Positions 45,536 to 53,853 of a stretch of DNA of 64,000 nucleotides are shown one piece after another (the stretch's first letter is position 1; the number at the start of each line of letters is the position of its first letter). Origin of the DNA: CAVZBT01 sp963773605 (GTDB lineage Bacteria > Acidobacteriota > UBA6911). The DNA lies in contig CAVZBT010000013.1 in the NCBI GenBank assembly GCA_963773605.1, forward strand, positions 314,231-378,230. Direction: 5' to 3'. Both the position numbers and the translations under genes were made by a program. A model generated the notes under the pieces. The model searched no databases. It saw nothing but the letters and a program-made list of their open reading frames with translations, and had not been told where the DNA came from.

Positions 45536-46039
45536 TTACACGTCGCGGTGCCACCAGACGGTGGCGAACTTGTCCTCCGGCGCATATTTCAGCTGCAGGT
45601 CACCTCCAAAGTCCCGCTGAATCGCCTTTCCAATCCTGGCCACCAGGTGCTCGGTCGTGGCCGACACCAGTATCTCGCCGTTTTCTTCCTTAATGTGGAT
45701 AATCCTCTCGAGCGGGCGTTCCTCGGCGGTCATGGCCTCGACGTTCCTGATCCGGTTCAGGAGATCCTGCCGGTGCACGGTCGTGAAGGTGCCGCCCAGG
45801 TGAACGACACCGCCTGCGAGGCGGTCCCGCACCTGTGTGCACGCGGGGCAGAGTTTTGGCCGGCGGTCGCGCGAGGTGCCAGCGCCGGCACGCTTCCAAA
45901 CGCCGTCCTGAAACACGAGCCCGCATTGCGGGCATCGTGTTTCGGCGGGGTGCTTTTCGTTCTTCCCGGGTCGAACACGCTTCTCGTTACGATATGGCTC
46001 AGTACGATATGGCTCAGTCGCTCGGAGCCCTCTTGGCAT
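45536..46039 (-). CDS. BCAM0308-like zinc-ribbon protein
   Basis: A 167-residue protein of a conserved but uncharacterised family. It has two CxxC knuckles (TRCPQCGLVFQDG and KLCPACTQVRDRLAGG), then HLGGTFTTVHRQDLLNRIRN and ERPLERIIHIKEENGEILVS, and ends KFATVWWHRDV. The layout, a zinc ribbon followed by an alpha/beta domain, resembles RNA-associated NMD3-type folds, but function is unknown. GGAGG precedes the start. Confidence 0.75.
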   Translation of the reverse strand: MPRGLRATEPYRTEPYRNEKRVRPGKNEKHPAETRCPQCGLVFQDGVWKRAGAGTSRDRRPKLCPACTQVRDRLAGGVVHLGGTFTTVHRQDLLNRIRNVEAMTAEERPLERIIHIKEENGEILVSATTEHLVARIGKAIQRDFGGDLQLKYAPEDKFATVWWHRDV

Positions 46040-46093
46040 TGTGCCTCCTTCCGTTGCTGTTCCAGGATCGCTGCCGTACCTGCGGCGCCGTCG

Positions 46094-46567
46094 TCAGTGT
46101 CTCAAGATGCTGAAGCTCCCGGCGTGCGGCAGGACCAGACGCTCGAAGTCGGCGAAACCCATCTGGATCGTCTCGACGTGGGTGCCCGCGTTGAAGACGA
46201 TGTTTTGATGCCCGCGCAGGGCGGTGTCGATCCAGACTTCCAGGTTGTAGAGGTTGCCGAAAGGCGGCATTGCCCCGAGTTCGCACTCCGGAAAAAGACT
46301 CTGGAACTCCTCTTCGGTCGCGACCCTGATGGCTTGCGCCTTCAGCAGCTCCCCCAGCCGCTCGATTTCGATTCTGTGGCTGGCCGGCAGGACCGCCATG
46401 ACCATGCGGTGATCCGCGACGACCATGACGACCTTGGCGAGCTCTTTACCGCTTACATGCTGTGCGTGGGCGAGTCCCTGGGCTGTGTATGCCGGAGAGT
46501 GAGTGCAGTACTGGTACCAGACTTGCTGCGAGTCCAGGAATTCAGAAATGTGCCTGGGAATGGCCAT
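46094..46567 (-). CDS. YbaK/ProX-family aminoacyl-tRNA deacylase-like protein
   Basis: A 157-residue protein of the family that hydrolyses mischarged tRNAs. It has YTAQGLAHAQHVSGKELAKV with the conserved Lys, VVMVVADHRMVMAVLPASHR, and ELGAMPPFGNLYNLEVWID with the substrate-loop GxxPPFG. ATG 46567 behind AAAGGA is chosen over a frame extension of 60 unconserved codons. Substrate (Pro, Ala or other) cannot be told by eye. Confidence 0.85.
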   Translation of the reverse strand: MAIPRHISEFLDSQQVWYQYCTHSPAYTAQGLAHAQHVSGKELAKVVMVVADHRMVMAVLPASHRIEIERLGELLKAQAIRVATEEEFQSLFPECELGAMPPFGNLYNLEVWIDTALRGHQNIVFNAGTHVETIQMGFADFERLVLPHAGSFSILRH

Positions 46568-46780
46568 GTGACTTTCCTTTCTGTTTGCCCTGACGTGGAG
46601 GCGGGATGAACCCCGCGCTGTGCGGAGTGGGTTTGCCGGCAGGATGTTTCGGAGGACGCTGCGGTGCCGGAGGCGCGCCGTAGCGCCCCGGTGTCCCGCG
46701 CACCGCCTGGGGGGGGCCGTGGGATGGTTCGACCGCCCGATGGACATCCTGATCCTCCGCTGGAGGTCCTAGGTGAGGCC

Positions 46781-46786
46781 ATTATA
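46781..46786 (-). promoter_or_regulatory. Candidate -10 element in the gap upstream of the deacylase
   Basis: Minus-strand TATAAT, about 214 bases before the deacylase ATG. No good -35 is evident. This is the only feature I can point to in the 310-base gap 46568-46877, which otherwise holds GC-rich sequence without a gene. Confidence 0.3.
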
Positions 46787-46877
46787 GACCCGGGCGTTCG
46801 GTCAGGGCCAGGATTTCGAGCTGGGTTCGAGGCACCACCCTTCTATAAGCGGGTAGTGTCTGAATCGCAGGGATAGT

Positions 46878-47453
46878 TCACTTCAGCACGACGGCGGTTT
46901 TCGTCATGAAGAGGAGCTTCGTTTCCGGGAGGAATTCGACGTCCTTCTTCCCGGTCGCGGCGGCTCCGGCCGTCCCTGCCCCTGCTCCGGCGGCGGCGCC
47001 GACGGCGGCACCCTTGGCCCCACCGGCAATGGCTCCGATTACCGTCCCGGCGGCCGCGCCTCCGCCGGCGGCTATTACGTTCCGCCGCTTGTGAGACGGT
47101 CCTACCGCGCCTGCCCAGCGCGAATCCACGGCGTAGGATCTTCCTGCCACCTTGACGCTGCCGAGCCGCAGGTACAGGCGGGCCGGTGTTTTCAGCCTGC
47201 CCGAGGGTTGCGTGCTGGCTACGACCAGGGTCGCGGGGGCCCCACGGGGAACCAGAGTCTTGCCGTGGAGGACCACGTTTTCCGACACGCTCCCAGTAAT
47301 CCGCTGCCCCACGCGGGCGGTCTTCGAGCTTACAGAATCATGCAGCGTCACCGGGATCCTGGTTCCGGCGGGGATCGTGTTCTCTTGCGCGCCTGCGAGG
47401 CCGCCGGCCATGACGAGTACCAGCATCGCGGCGGCCGCTGTCTTCACCGACAT
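46878..47453 (-). CDS. Exported glycine-zipper protein
   Basis: A 191-residue secreted protein. The start MSVKTAAAAMLVLVMAGGLA is a signal peptide (cleavage near AGA-QE, residue 22), and GGAGG lies just before the ATG. The middle is a beta-rich region (IPAGTRIPVTLHDSVSSKTA, then RVGQRITGSVSENVVL) similar to domains seen in acidobacterial envelope proteins. A Gly/Ala zipper follows (GAIAGGAKGAAVGAAAGAGA). It ends LPETKLLFMTKTAVVLK. It probably sits in or on the outer membrane; its role is unknown. Confidence 0.75.
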   Translation of the reverse strand: MSVKTAAAAMLVLVMAGGLAGAQENTIPAGTRIPVTLHDSVSSKTARVGQRITGSVSENVVLHGKTLVPRGAPATLVVASTQPSGRLKTPARLYLRLGSVKVAGRSYAVDSRWAGAVGPSHKRRNVIAAGGGAAAGTVIGAIAGGAKGAAVGAAAGAGAGTAGAAATGKKDVEFLPETKLLFMTKTAVVLK

Positions 47454-47547
47454 GTTGTTCCTCCGTAACGTTCGAATACCATAGCAGCATACACGATTTC
47501 GGCCCGTGCGCCTCCCACCGGAGCGGTTGGAGCGGTCCGCCATCGTC

Positions 47548-47576
47548 TTGACACGCCCACCCGCGCCCCCTACACT
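47548..47576 (+). promoter_or_regulatory. sigma70-type promoter for the GNAT gene
   Basis: A perfect TTGACA (47548-47553) and TACACT (47571-47576) are 17 bases apart. The predicted start near 47583 leaves about 25 bases before ATG 47608 and excludes the longer open frame that begins upstream of the promoter. Confidence 0.65.
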
Positions 47577-47607
47577 TCGCCCAATCAGGGTGTGGGGCGG
47601 GAAGGGA

Positions 47608-48192
47608 ATGCGCTGGGTACTCGAGTCGGCTCGGATCCGCTTTCGTGAAATGTCCGGGTCCGACATCGACTACATTGCTTCGCTGCTCGAGGACCCGGAC
47701 GTCATGCGCTTCTGGCCCAGGTGCTACACCCGACTGGAAGCCGAAGCGTGGGTGAACCGCATGGAGCAGCGCTATGCGCGCGACGGGCACGGCTATTGGC
47801 TGGCTCTCGACCGCGCCACGGGCGAGCCTCTCGGGCAAGCCGGGCTACTGATGTGCGATGTGGACGGCGTATCCGAGCCCTCGCTGGGGTACATCGTCGA
47901 CCGCAGGTTCTGGCGCAAGGGACTGGCCACCGAAGCGGCGGCTGCCATACGCGACCACGCCTTCGATGTTCTCGACAAACCTCGCGTCATAGCCCTGATC
48001 CGGCCTGAAAATATCCCGTCGCAAGGGGTCGCGCTGAAAATCGGGATGAAGCCGTCTGCCAACACCGTCTATGCCGGGTTCGACCATATCGTTTTTTCCG
48101 TGGCGCGTGCCGAACGAAAGAGAATGTGCGACGGCGGTTCTGGTACTATGCAATCTCCTTCTTCAAACGGCGAGCAGGCAGATCAATCCTAA
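47608..48192 (+). CDS. GNAT family N-acetyltransferase (RimJ/RimL-like)
   Basis: A 194-residue acetyl-CoA-dependent transferase. The layout is that of the RimJ/RimL group: MRFWPRCYTRLEAEAWVNRM, YWLALDRATGEPLGQAGLL, the acetyl-CoA loop RRFWRKGLATEAAAAIRDHA, and ALIRPENIPSQGVALKIGMK. The C-terminal 25 residues are unconserved. Substrate unknown. It is followed 15 bases on by an FKBP gene. Confidence 0.85.
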   Translation: MRWVLESARIRFREMSGSDIDYIASLLEDPDVMRFWPRCYTRLEAEAWVNRMEQRYARDGHGYWLALDRATGEPLGQAGLLMCDVDGVSEPSLGYIVDRRFWRKGLATEAAAAIRDHAFDVLDKPRVIALIRPENIPSQGVALKIGMKPSANTVYAGFDHIVFSVARAERKRMCDGGSGTMQSPSSNGEQADQS

Positions 48193-48207
48193 CGGAGGGA
48201 AGCAATC

Positions 48208-48630
48208 ATGCGGAGATGGTTACTGGCGCTGTGCGGGATTCTGTTGCTGGTCGTGTCGGGTTCCGGGCAGGGGAAGGCGGTCAAAACCCCGTCGGGCCTG
48301 CGATACATCGACCATGTCGCCGGAAAAGGGCAGGAGGCCAGGACAGGCGACAAGGTGAGGGTGCACTACACTGGCTGGCTTTATGAGAAAGGAGCCCGGG
48401 GCGGCAAGTTCGACAGTTCCAAAGACCGCGATAAACCCTTCACGTTTACGCTCGGCGCGGGCAACGTGATCAAGGGGTGGGACGAGGGGGTCAAGGGGAT
48501 GAAGGTGGGGGGAAAGCGTGAGCTGATCATCCCTGCCAGTCTGGCCTACGGGCCCCGCGGGCGCACCGGGATCCCCCCGAACGCCACCCTGGATTTCGAA
48601 ATCGAACTGCTGGGCATAGCGCAGAAGTGA
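48208..48630 (+). CDS. Exported FKBP-type peptidyl-prolyl isomerase
   Basis: A 140-residue periplasmic foldase. The signal peptide is MRRWLLALCGILLLVVSGSG. The FKBP fold has VRVHYTGWLY, KFDSSKDRDKPFTFTLGAGN, VIKGWDEGVKGMKVGGKREL and IPASLAYGPRG, with active-site Tyr, Phe, Asp and Trp present. GGAGG precedes the ATG. Confidence 0.92.
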   Translation: MRRWLLALCGILLLVVSGSGQGKAVKTPSGLRYIDHVAGKGQEARTGDKVRVHYTGWLYEKGARGGKFDSSKDRDKPFTFTLGAGNVIKGWDEGVKGMKVGGKRELIIPASLAYGPRGRTGIPPNATLDFEIELLGIAQK

Positions 48631-48700
48631 ACGTTCCAGGTCGACCGCGATTTTGACAGCGAGTTCGGGGCCGACGCGGCCCTTTCCAGACGGTGTCTCC

Positions 48701-49135
48701 ATGAGAATCAGCATCGGTGCGGACCACGAAGGGTTCCGCTACAAGGAGTTGATCAAGACGCACCTGGCGGGCATGGGACACGAGATGCGCGACTTTGGCA
48801 CGTTCTCGGACGCGCGGGTCGATTACCCGGTCTTCGTCCGTCCCGCCGCCCTGGCCGTCAGCTCCGGTGAGTGCGAGCGCGGCATCGTGCTCGGGGCGTC
48901 CGGCAACGGCGAAGCTATCGTGGCAAACCGCGTCCGCGGTGTGCGCTGCGTCCTGTGCTGGAACGAGGAGAGCGCCCGCCTTGGACGCGCGCACAACGAC
49001 TCGAACGTCCTTGCCTTGGGGGCGCGCTTCGTGACCGAGGACCAGGCGCTGCGGATCGTGGACATCTGGATGACGACCGCGTTTGAAGGCGGTCGCCACG
49101 AGCGCAGGGTCGTCATGATCGACGAGGTGCCCTGA
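48701..49135 (+). CDS. rpiB: Ribose-5-phosphate isomerase B, Cys-less type
   Basis: A 144-residue RpiB/LacAB-family sugar-phosphate isomerase. MRISIGADHEGFRYKELIKT and RVDYPVFVRPAALAV are typical, and GIVLGASGNGEAIVANRVRG replaces the usual GCGSGIG loop, so the catalytic Cys is absent. Mycobacterial RpiB has the same ASGNGE loop and is thought to use its Glu instead. An in-frame ATG at 48653 is possible, but MRISIGADHEG is the family start. Confidence 0.9.
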   Translation: MRISIGADHEGFRYKELIKTHLAGMGHEMRDFGTFSDARVDYPVFVRPAALAVSSGECERGIVLGASGNGEAIVANRVRGVRCVLCWNEESARLGRAHNDSNVLALGARFVTEDQALRIVDIWMTTAFEGGRHERRVVMIDEVP

Positions 49136-49176
49136 GGACCGGGCTTTCCCGGCACAAAGACCCCGGCAGCGCTCAT

Positions 49177-49291
49177 GGAGTGCGGCGGCTCGACCGGCTC
49201 GACGCCGCTCCTATTCGGATCCGGCCGTGTCCTTCGGTGTCACTATGCCGCGATTCCGGCGGTGAAGGGCGGCGTCGAGCCGCCGCACTCC
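49177..49291. repeat. Inverted pair of REP-like palindromic repeats
   Basis: GGAGTGCGGCGGCTCGAC at 49177-49194 is matched by its exact reverse complement at 49274-49291, and each copy has its own short GCGGCG/CGCCGC stem next to it. This paired arrangement is typical of REP doublets. It occupies most of the 297-base gap between rpiB and the repeat-protein gene; nothing else is seen there. Confidence 0.7.
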
Positions 49292-49432
49292 AAATTGCCT
49301 GTTTCACTACGGCTCCAGGTCGGCTCGGGGTCGGGCCGGACCTCCATTGTCCGCTAAAGTATTTCCCGCGATTGACGAATACGGAGATAAGCGCTCAGTG
49401 TTTGCGGCGCTTGTTCTATCCGGAGGTTCACA

Positions 49433-50407
49433 ATGGCGGTACCGAAAAGGACGCCGGCAACAGCGAGGCGGAGACGGCCTTTGCCTCCAACGAAGCGGGC
49501 CACGCGCCGGCAGGATAAGGCAATCATAATCAGCTGTCTGGTGATCGCTGCGATCGCGGCGCTTTACTGTCTGGTTTTCCGCAAGCCCTCCGTCAACGCG
49601 ACCGCGGCGGTCCGCCGGACCCCGCTCGAGTTGGTGATGAAGACCCCTGCGGCCGCCACATCTGCGACAGACAGGAGCGTTCAGACGCTGATGCATAGCA
49701 GGGCCTTCGATCAGCTGACGGCGGATCCGGAGGTGAAGAGACTACTGTCGGACCCCGCGTTCGCCAAGCTGGCGAACGAGCCCGACTTTGAGAAGTTGAC
49801 CGATCCTGGACTGGTGAAGCTGGCGGCAGACCCTGACCTGGCGATGCTGGCGTGCGACCCGGTCTTCATCAAGGTGGTCTCGGCGCCCGCGTTTGTTGCC
49901 CTGGCCGGCGACACTGCGTTCGTACAACTCCTGGGCGAACCAGTGTTTGTATCGGTGGGTGTCGATCCCGCCTTCATGCGTATGGGAGCCGATCCGGCGT
50001 TTGCGCAGATGGCGGCGGACCCGGAGCTGGCCAGAAAATCAAGTGACCCGGGGATAGCCCAGCTGGCCGACTCTTCCGCGTTCAGGAAGCTCTGCGCGAA
50101 CCCCACGTTCGTCCGGCTCGCCGGGGACGCGGCGTTCGTCCAGCTGATCACCACCACCGGGTTTGACAGTCTGGCCTTCGACCCGGCGTTCCGGAAGATG
50201 CTCGCGGATCCGTTGTTCACCCGGATCAGCCGGGATCGGGATTTCGCCCGGCTCGCCGCGCGGCCGAACTTCGCCCGGCTGGCCGCGAACCCAACGTTTT
50301 CGGAACTGCTCGCCGATCCCAGGTTCTCCCAACTGGCAGCCGACCCGGCCTTCGGGAAAGCGCTTTATACCCCGGAATTCACCAAGAGTGCCGCGGCGAC
50401 CCAGTAA
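49433..50407 (+). CDS. Membrane-anchored nonapeptide-repeat protein (DPxFxxLAx)
   Basis: A 324-residue protein of unrecognised family. It has a basic N-terminus (about 1-28), one membrane helix (AIIISCLVIAAIAALYCLVF, about 30-49), a Thr/Ala-rich spacer, then from about residue 89 to the end roughly 26 consecutive nine-residue units. The consensus is D-P-x-F-x-x-L-A-x, for example DPAFAKLAN, DPAFAQMAA, NPTFVRLAG, RPNFARLAA and DPRFSQLAA. The repeat part should lie outside the cytoplasm. The unit resembles the DP-rich helices of Sti1/ubiquilin-type domains, which bind hydrophobic peptides, but the long uninterrupted array is different. GGAGG precedes the ATG. Confidence 0.85.
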   Translation: MAVPKRTPATARRRRPLPPTKRATRRQDKAIIISCLVIAAIAALYCLVFRKPSVNATAAVRRTPLELVMKTPAAATSATDRSVQTLMHSRAFDQLTADPEVKRLLSDPAFAKLANEPDFEKLTDPGLVKLAADPDLAMLACDPVFIKVVSAPAFVALAGDTAFVQLLGEPVFVSVGVDPAFMRMGADPAFAQMAADPELARKSSDPGIAQLADSSAFRKLCANPTFVRLAGDAAFVQLITTTGFDSLAFDPAFRKMLADPLFTRISRDRDFARLAARPNFARLAANPTFSELLADPRFSQLAADPAFGKALYTPEFTKSAAATQ

Positions 50408-50434
50408 GCGATCCTGAAGGGGCCCGCGCCCGGC

Positions 50435-50452
50435 GGAGTGCGGCGGCTCGAC
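50435..50452. repeat. Half copy of the REP-like repeat
   Basis: GGAGTGCGGCGGCTCGAC is identical over 18 bases to the 49177 copy, in the same orientation. It lies 28 bases after the repeat-protein stop, so that gene is bracketed by REP copies. Confidence 0.6.
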
Positions 50453-50484
50453 GTGAACTCCATACGCATCTTCATGCGACGGAT

Positions 50485-51993
50485 CTAAGGGTCGATTTCG
50501 CTGGTGATTTCCCGGAAACCAAGCTGGATGGGCGGAAGCAACCCCACCGACATCCCAAGGGCAGAGGCATCGTAGTAGATATGGCTGTTTCCCGACATTC
50601 GGAAGGTTGGGGTGCCAAACTGGGGCACGCCCCCGACCCTTGTCATGTTGGCCACAAACACGCCGCCGTAGACGCCCTGGTTCAGCCCTCCCGCGTCCAT
50701 GTAGCCGTTGCCGACTACGATGATGAGACCGTCCCATGTGAGGCGTCCGTTGGTGTTAAGGTCTCCGGTTACTACCAGGAGCCCTCCTCCGGTCATGGTT
50801 CCGCTCATGGCCAGGTTGCCGTCCACAAACGTTATTTTCGGATCCTGTCCGGGTGCATTCAGCGGGAGGGTGTGATCGAAAGCCCCGAGATAGGGCGCGC
50901 TCCCACCGTTCCAGCTCTGGTTGCCGGTGTACCTGTAATCGGCTACTCGCGGAACCTGATTGAAGACGAAGTCCCACAGGTAAACGGGATCCATTAGCTT
51001 CGCTTTTTCGGGATCACTCGCCGTCGCGGCCGTGACGTCCTGGATGGAGGGATTGGGGAGTCCTCCGCCGGTGATTGAGCCGGTGCCGCCCACGGCGGCC
51101 CTGATGATTTGATCCGGGTGGACGCCGTTGCCGGTGTTGGTGTCGATTGTGCCCAACCCGGGTGCGCCGGCTCCCCCGGCGATACCCCAGGGCATGCCGT
51201 TGAAGGTGGCGTTGACATTATCTCCTTCGATGATCAGCGGACAGCTCAGGTTAAATGTCTGCCCGCTTCGGAAGCGTGTTTCGACAACCGCGACGGAATT
51301 GCGCCGGACGACTCCGGCGACTTCGGTAATGGTCCGCGCAAGCCCCATTGAGCGCACGATGATGGTGTGGTCCCCGTCGAAAAAGGGGTTATTCACGCCG
51401 TCTACGGCCAACTCGGTCGCCTCGCCGTTATTGTCAGTCACCTTGGTGAAGTAGCGCGCCGTGGTGATGGTTCCCGAGCCGTACGGGTTCGGGGGCGTAA
51501 AGGGCACTCCGAGCGCGGGGATGAGCACCGTTCCCGGCGTAGTGTTGTACAGGCCGGTATTGATCAGGCCATCGTCGCTGCTGCCGGTGAGATCGCTCGT
51601 TGGATCCACGATGTTCAGAGAACGCGCCAGCCCCAAGTCCACGGGGTTGCGGAACGCATACGTCCGGGCTGTGTTCAGGTAGGTGCTGGTGTTTGTATAG
51701 GCGCCGTCCGGTCCCTTGAGGAGATCGTTGTAAGTCAGCCCCCTCACCACTTCGCGCGCGTGATTCAGCCCGGCGCGCGCGGCCATGCCGGCCTGGAGCC
51801 TCGACTCGTAGTTGTCGCTGATCCTCACCTCCACGGTCGCATTCAGGCTCATGTACATCGCAAGGATGGAGAATACAGACAGCGCAATGAGCGCTATCAG
51901 GACGGCGATGCCGTCCTCCTGCCGGACTGCCGTTCCGGTCCGGGGAACTGCGCCGGCGTGCTGACAGGTGTTGCGACGGGGTCGGAATGACAT
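50485..51993 (-). CDS. Type IV pilus assembly PilX-like protein
   Basis: A 502-residue protein with a PilX N-terminal domain: QEDGIAVLIALIALSVFSIL forms the membrane helix (about 26-48), followed by MYMSLNATVEVRISDNYESR, then LQAGMAARAGLNHAREVVRG. The rest is a large Gly/Asn/Thr-rich exported domain with beta-structure (LVVTGDLNTNGRLTWDGLII). Such proteins are minor pilin-like components encoded near pseudopilins. ATG 51993 behind GGGAGAT is preferred over a start 96 bases upstream. No pilus operon adjoins. Confidence 0.75.
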   Translation of the reverse strand: MSFRPRRNTCQHAGAVPRTGTAVRQEDGIAVLIALIALSVFSILAMYMSLNATVEVRISDNYESRLQAGMAARAGLNHAREVVRGLTYNDLLKGPDGAYTNTSTYLNTARTYAFRNPVDLGLARSLNIVDPTSDLTGSSDDGLINTGLYNTTPGTVLIPALGVPFTPPNPYGSGTITTARYFTKVTDNNGEATELAVDGVNNPFFDGDHTIIVRSMGLARTITEVAGVVRRNSVAVVETRFRSGQTFNLSCPLIIEGDNVNATFNGMPWGIAGGAGAPGLGTIDTNTGNGVHPDQIIRAAVGGTGSITGGGLPNPSIQDVTAATASDPEKAKLMDPVYLWDFVFNQVPRVADYRYTGNQSWNGGSAPYLGAFDHTLPLNAPGQDPKITFVDGNLAMSGTMTGGGLLVVTGDLNTNGRLTWDGLIIVVGNGYMDAGGLNQGVYGGVFVANMTRVGGVPQFGTPTFRMSGNSHIYYDASALGMSVGLLPPIQLGFREITSEIDP

Positions 51994-52412
51994 GGGATCT
52001 CCCTCACTGATCACGTGCCCGGAGGAGGCGCATCGGTGAAATGGCATCGCGCTCCAACTCGACTGTACAGAGCTATTCCCATTCCTCATCGGCCTGACGG
52101 GGCGATAGTTTACGAGTATTTTTTGGGGAGAATTCGTGCAACTCCTGGAGATGCTGGAGAATCGTGTCTCTTCCAGCTCACGGATCCAGCAAACCGGGCA
52201 CGACCAGGGTCGCGGGTTGGGGAATATTATCGGGCCGATTGCACAAATCTCAGAAGAGGCTCACTCCTTCTGCCGATAGAGACCATCAGAGCCGCAATAT
52301 TTCGTGGGGAGATGCTCGAACAGCCAGGAATGGGAGCCTTCCTATTCCCAACTGATGTCCGGGCGGCTCGCGTTGCGCGACGGATGCTGTCGGGTCCCTG
52401 CGGATAGGAATT
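51994..52412. other. Intergenic region without recognised gene
   Basis: This 419-base divergent gap separates the PilX-like and TadZ-like genes. A 130-codon plus-strand frame (52015-52407) crosses it, but has no family resemblance and no ribosome site. No clear promoter pair was found on either strand; an AT-rich patch at 52111-52125 may belong to one. Confidence 0.4.
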
Positions 52413-53753
52413 ATGCCTTCGGCCAAGGTTTCCGTCGGACTCCTGATCCCATCGCTCGAAAGCCGCAAGTATGTGCGCCGGCTGGCGGAGGAGACCGGGT
52501 TGGTGTCGGTGGACGTGGAGGCGGCGCAGCATTGCACGGAACCGCGCGATGAAGTCGCACGCCTGTTCGCCGCCACCCGGCCGGAAGTGATCCTGGTCGA
52601 TATCGACGACCCGCAGGCAGGGATACCTTCGCTCGAGGCGCTGCAGGCCGCTCTGCCCGAAACCCGTTTGCTCGCTCTCTCCGAGAAGACCGATCCGAAC
52701 CTGATCATGGAAGCCGTGCGCGCCGGTGCGCGCGAGTTCCTGCCCATGCCGATCCAGAAGCTTCGCTTGTCGCAAGCCATCGACCGGCATGTTGCCGAAA
52801 AGCAACGCAAGCTGGAAACCAGAAGCGAGGGGAAGATCTACTGCCTCACGGCGGCGAAAGAGGGGAGCGGCGCCACCTCGATCGCCATCAACATCGCCAG
52901 CGTGCTGGCGGCAGTTCCGGGGAACCGCGTCGCGCTCATCGAGCTCGGCACCCGCCTGGGAGATGCCGCGTTGTATCTGAACCTGACGCCCCCGTTCAAA
53001 ACAGCCGAAGCCTTTGCGGCAGGTTCACGGCTCGACTCTGTGCTCCTGGACAGTTGCATGACCCGGGCCGACGGACTGTCCGTGCTCCCTGCACCCAAGG
53101 ATCTCGGCGCGAAGGAAACGGTTGATGTCGCCTCCATGGCCAGGCTGCTTAAGGTGGCCATGCAGACTTACACCTACACCATTATCGACATCCCTCACCT
53201 GTTGCCGAAGGAGCACCTGCAGGTGCTGGCCAAGACCGCTGAGGCGGTAGTTGTGGTCGCCAATCCCGAACTCTCTTCAATCTCCCGCACCGGGCATCTG
53301 CTTCGGTATCTGTCGACGTTCGGCGCCGCAAGTAAATTGAAATTGGTGATTAATCGCTGCCGCGCCGCGGACGACATTACCACCGGGCAGCTCGAGAAGG
53401 TCCTCGGTCATCCCATCTACTGCAAAATACCTGACAAGAACAAAGACTCTGCGAGAGCGTTGATGTCCGGTAAACCCCTGGCGCGGAGAAACGGCTCCGC
53501 GCTCGCCCGCAGCTACCACGATCTGGCGCGCCAGCTGGCCGGCATCCCGAAATCCGAGAGTCCGCGCCGCTTTCTCAGCGGGAGGCTGTTTCGGAACGCC
53601 CGACAACCTGGACCTTCTCGGGCGCCCTCCCCGCAACCCGTTCCGCCCAGTGCGCCTGCAACCGTCAGCACACCTCGATACCTGCCGACACGGCGCCGAC
53701 GAAGTACACGGCTGGTTGCGCCCCGTTTCCGCGTGAATCTCAGGCACGCATAG
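52413..53753 (+). CDS. TadZ/CpaE-like pilus assembly ATPase-like protein
   Basis: A 446-residue protein with a receiver-like N-domain (VILVDIDDPQAGIPSLEALQ, AGAREFLPMPIQKLRLSQAI) and a MinD/ParA-type domain. The nucleotide loop is AAKEGSGATSIAINIASVLA, where GK-T is replaced by GA-T, a substitution frequent in CpaE/TadZ proteins. DIPHLLPKEHLQVLAKTAEA and VVVANPELSSISRTGHLLRY follow. TadZ-type proteins place tight-adherence pili at the pole. The C-terminal 60 residues are Pro/Arg-rich. The rest of a tad locus is not in the window. Confidence 0.82.
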   Translation: MPSAKVSVGLLIPSLESRKYVRRLAEETGLVSVDVEAAQHCTEPRDEVARLFAATRPEVILVDIDDPQAGIPSLEALQAALPETRLLALSEKTDPNLIMEAVRAGAREFLPMPIQKLRLSQAIDRHVAEKQRKLETRSEGKIYCLTAAKEGSGATSIAINIASVLAAVPGNRVALIELGTRLGDAALYLNLTPPFKTAEAFAAGSRLDSVLLDSCMTRADGLSVLPAPKDLGAKETVDVASMARLLKVAMQTYTYTIIDIPHLLPKEHLQVLAKTAEAVVVVANPELSSISRTGHLLRYLSTFGAASKLKLVINRCRAADDITTGQLEKVLGHPIYCKIPDKNKDSARALMSGKPLARRNGSALARSYHDLARQLAGIPKSESPRRFLSGRLFRNARQPGPSRAPSPQPVPPSAPATVSTPRYLPTRRRRSTRLVAPRFRVNLRHA

Positions 53754-53853
53754 ACTCGGGTGGCTCCGCACGCGCCCCTGGGCTGCAACCGCGGGCTATC
53801 GGGAAATCCACCGGAGGCGGAACGCCGCTGCGGTATGGACTCCGGGCGGCCGG

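Noticed and set aside
49433..50407. CRISPR-like or tandem DNA repeat array
   Set aside because: The nine-residue period is at the protein level; the DNA units vary and there are no spacers.
52015..52407. 130-codon plus-strand frame before the TadZ-like gene
   Set aside because: No start signal or family resemblance; treated as non-coding gap.
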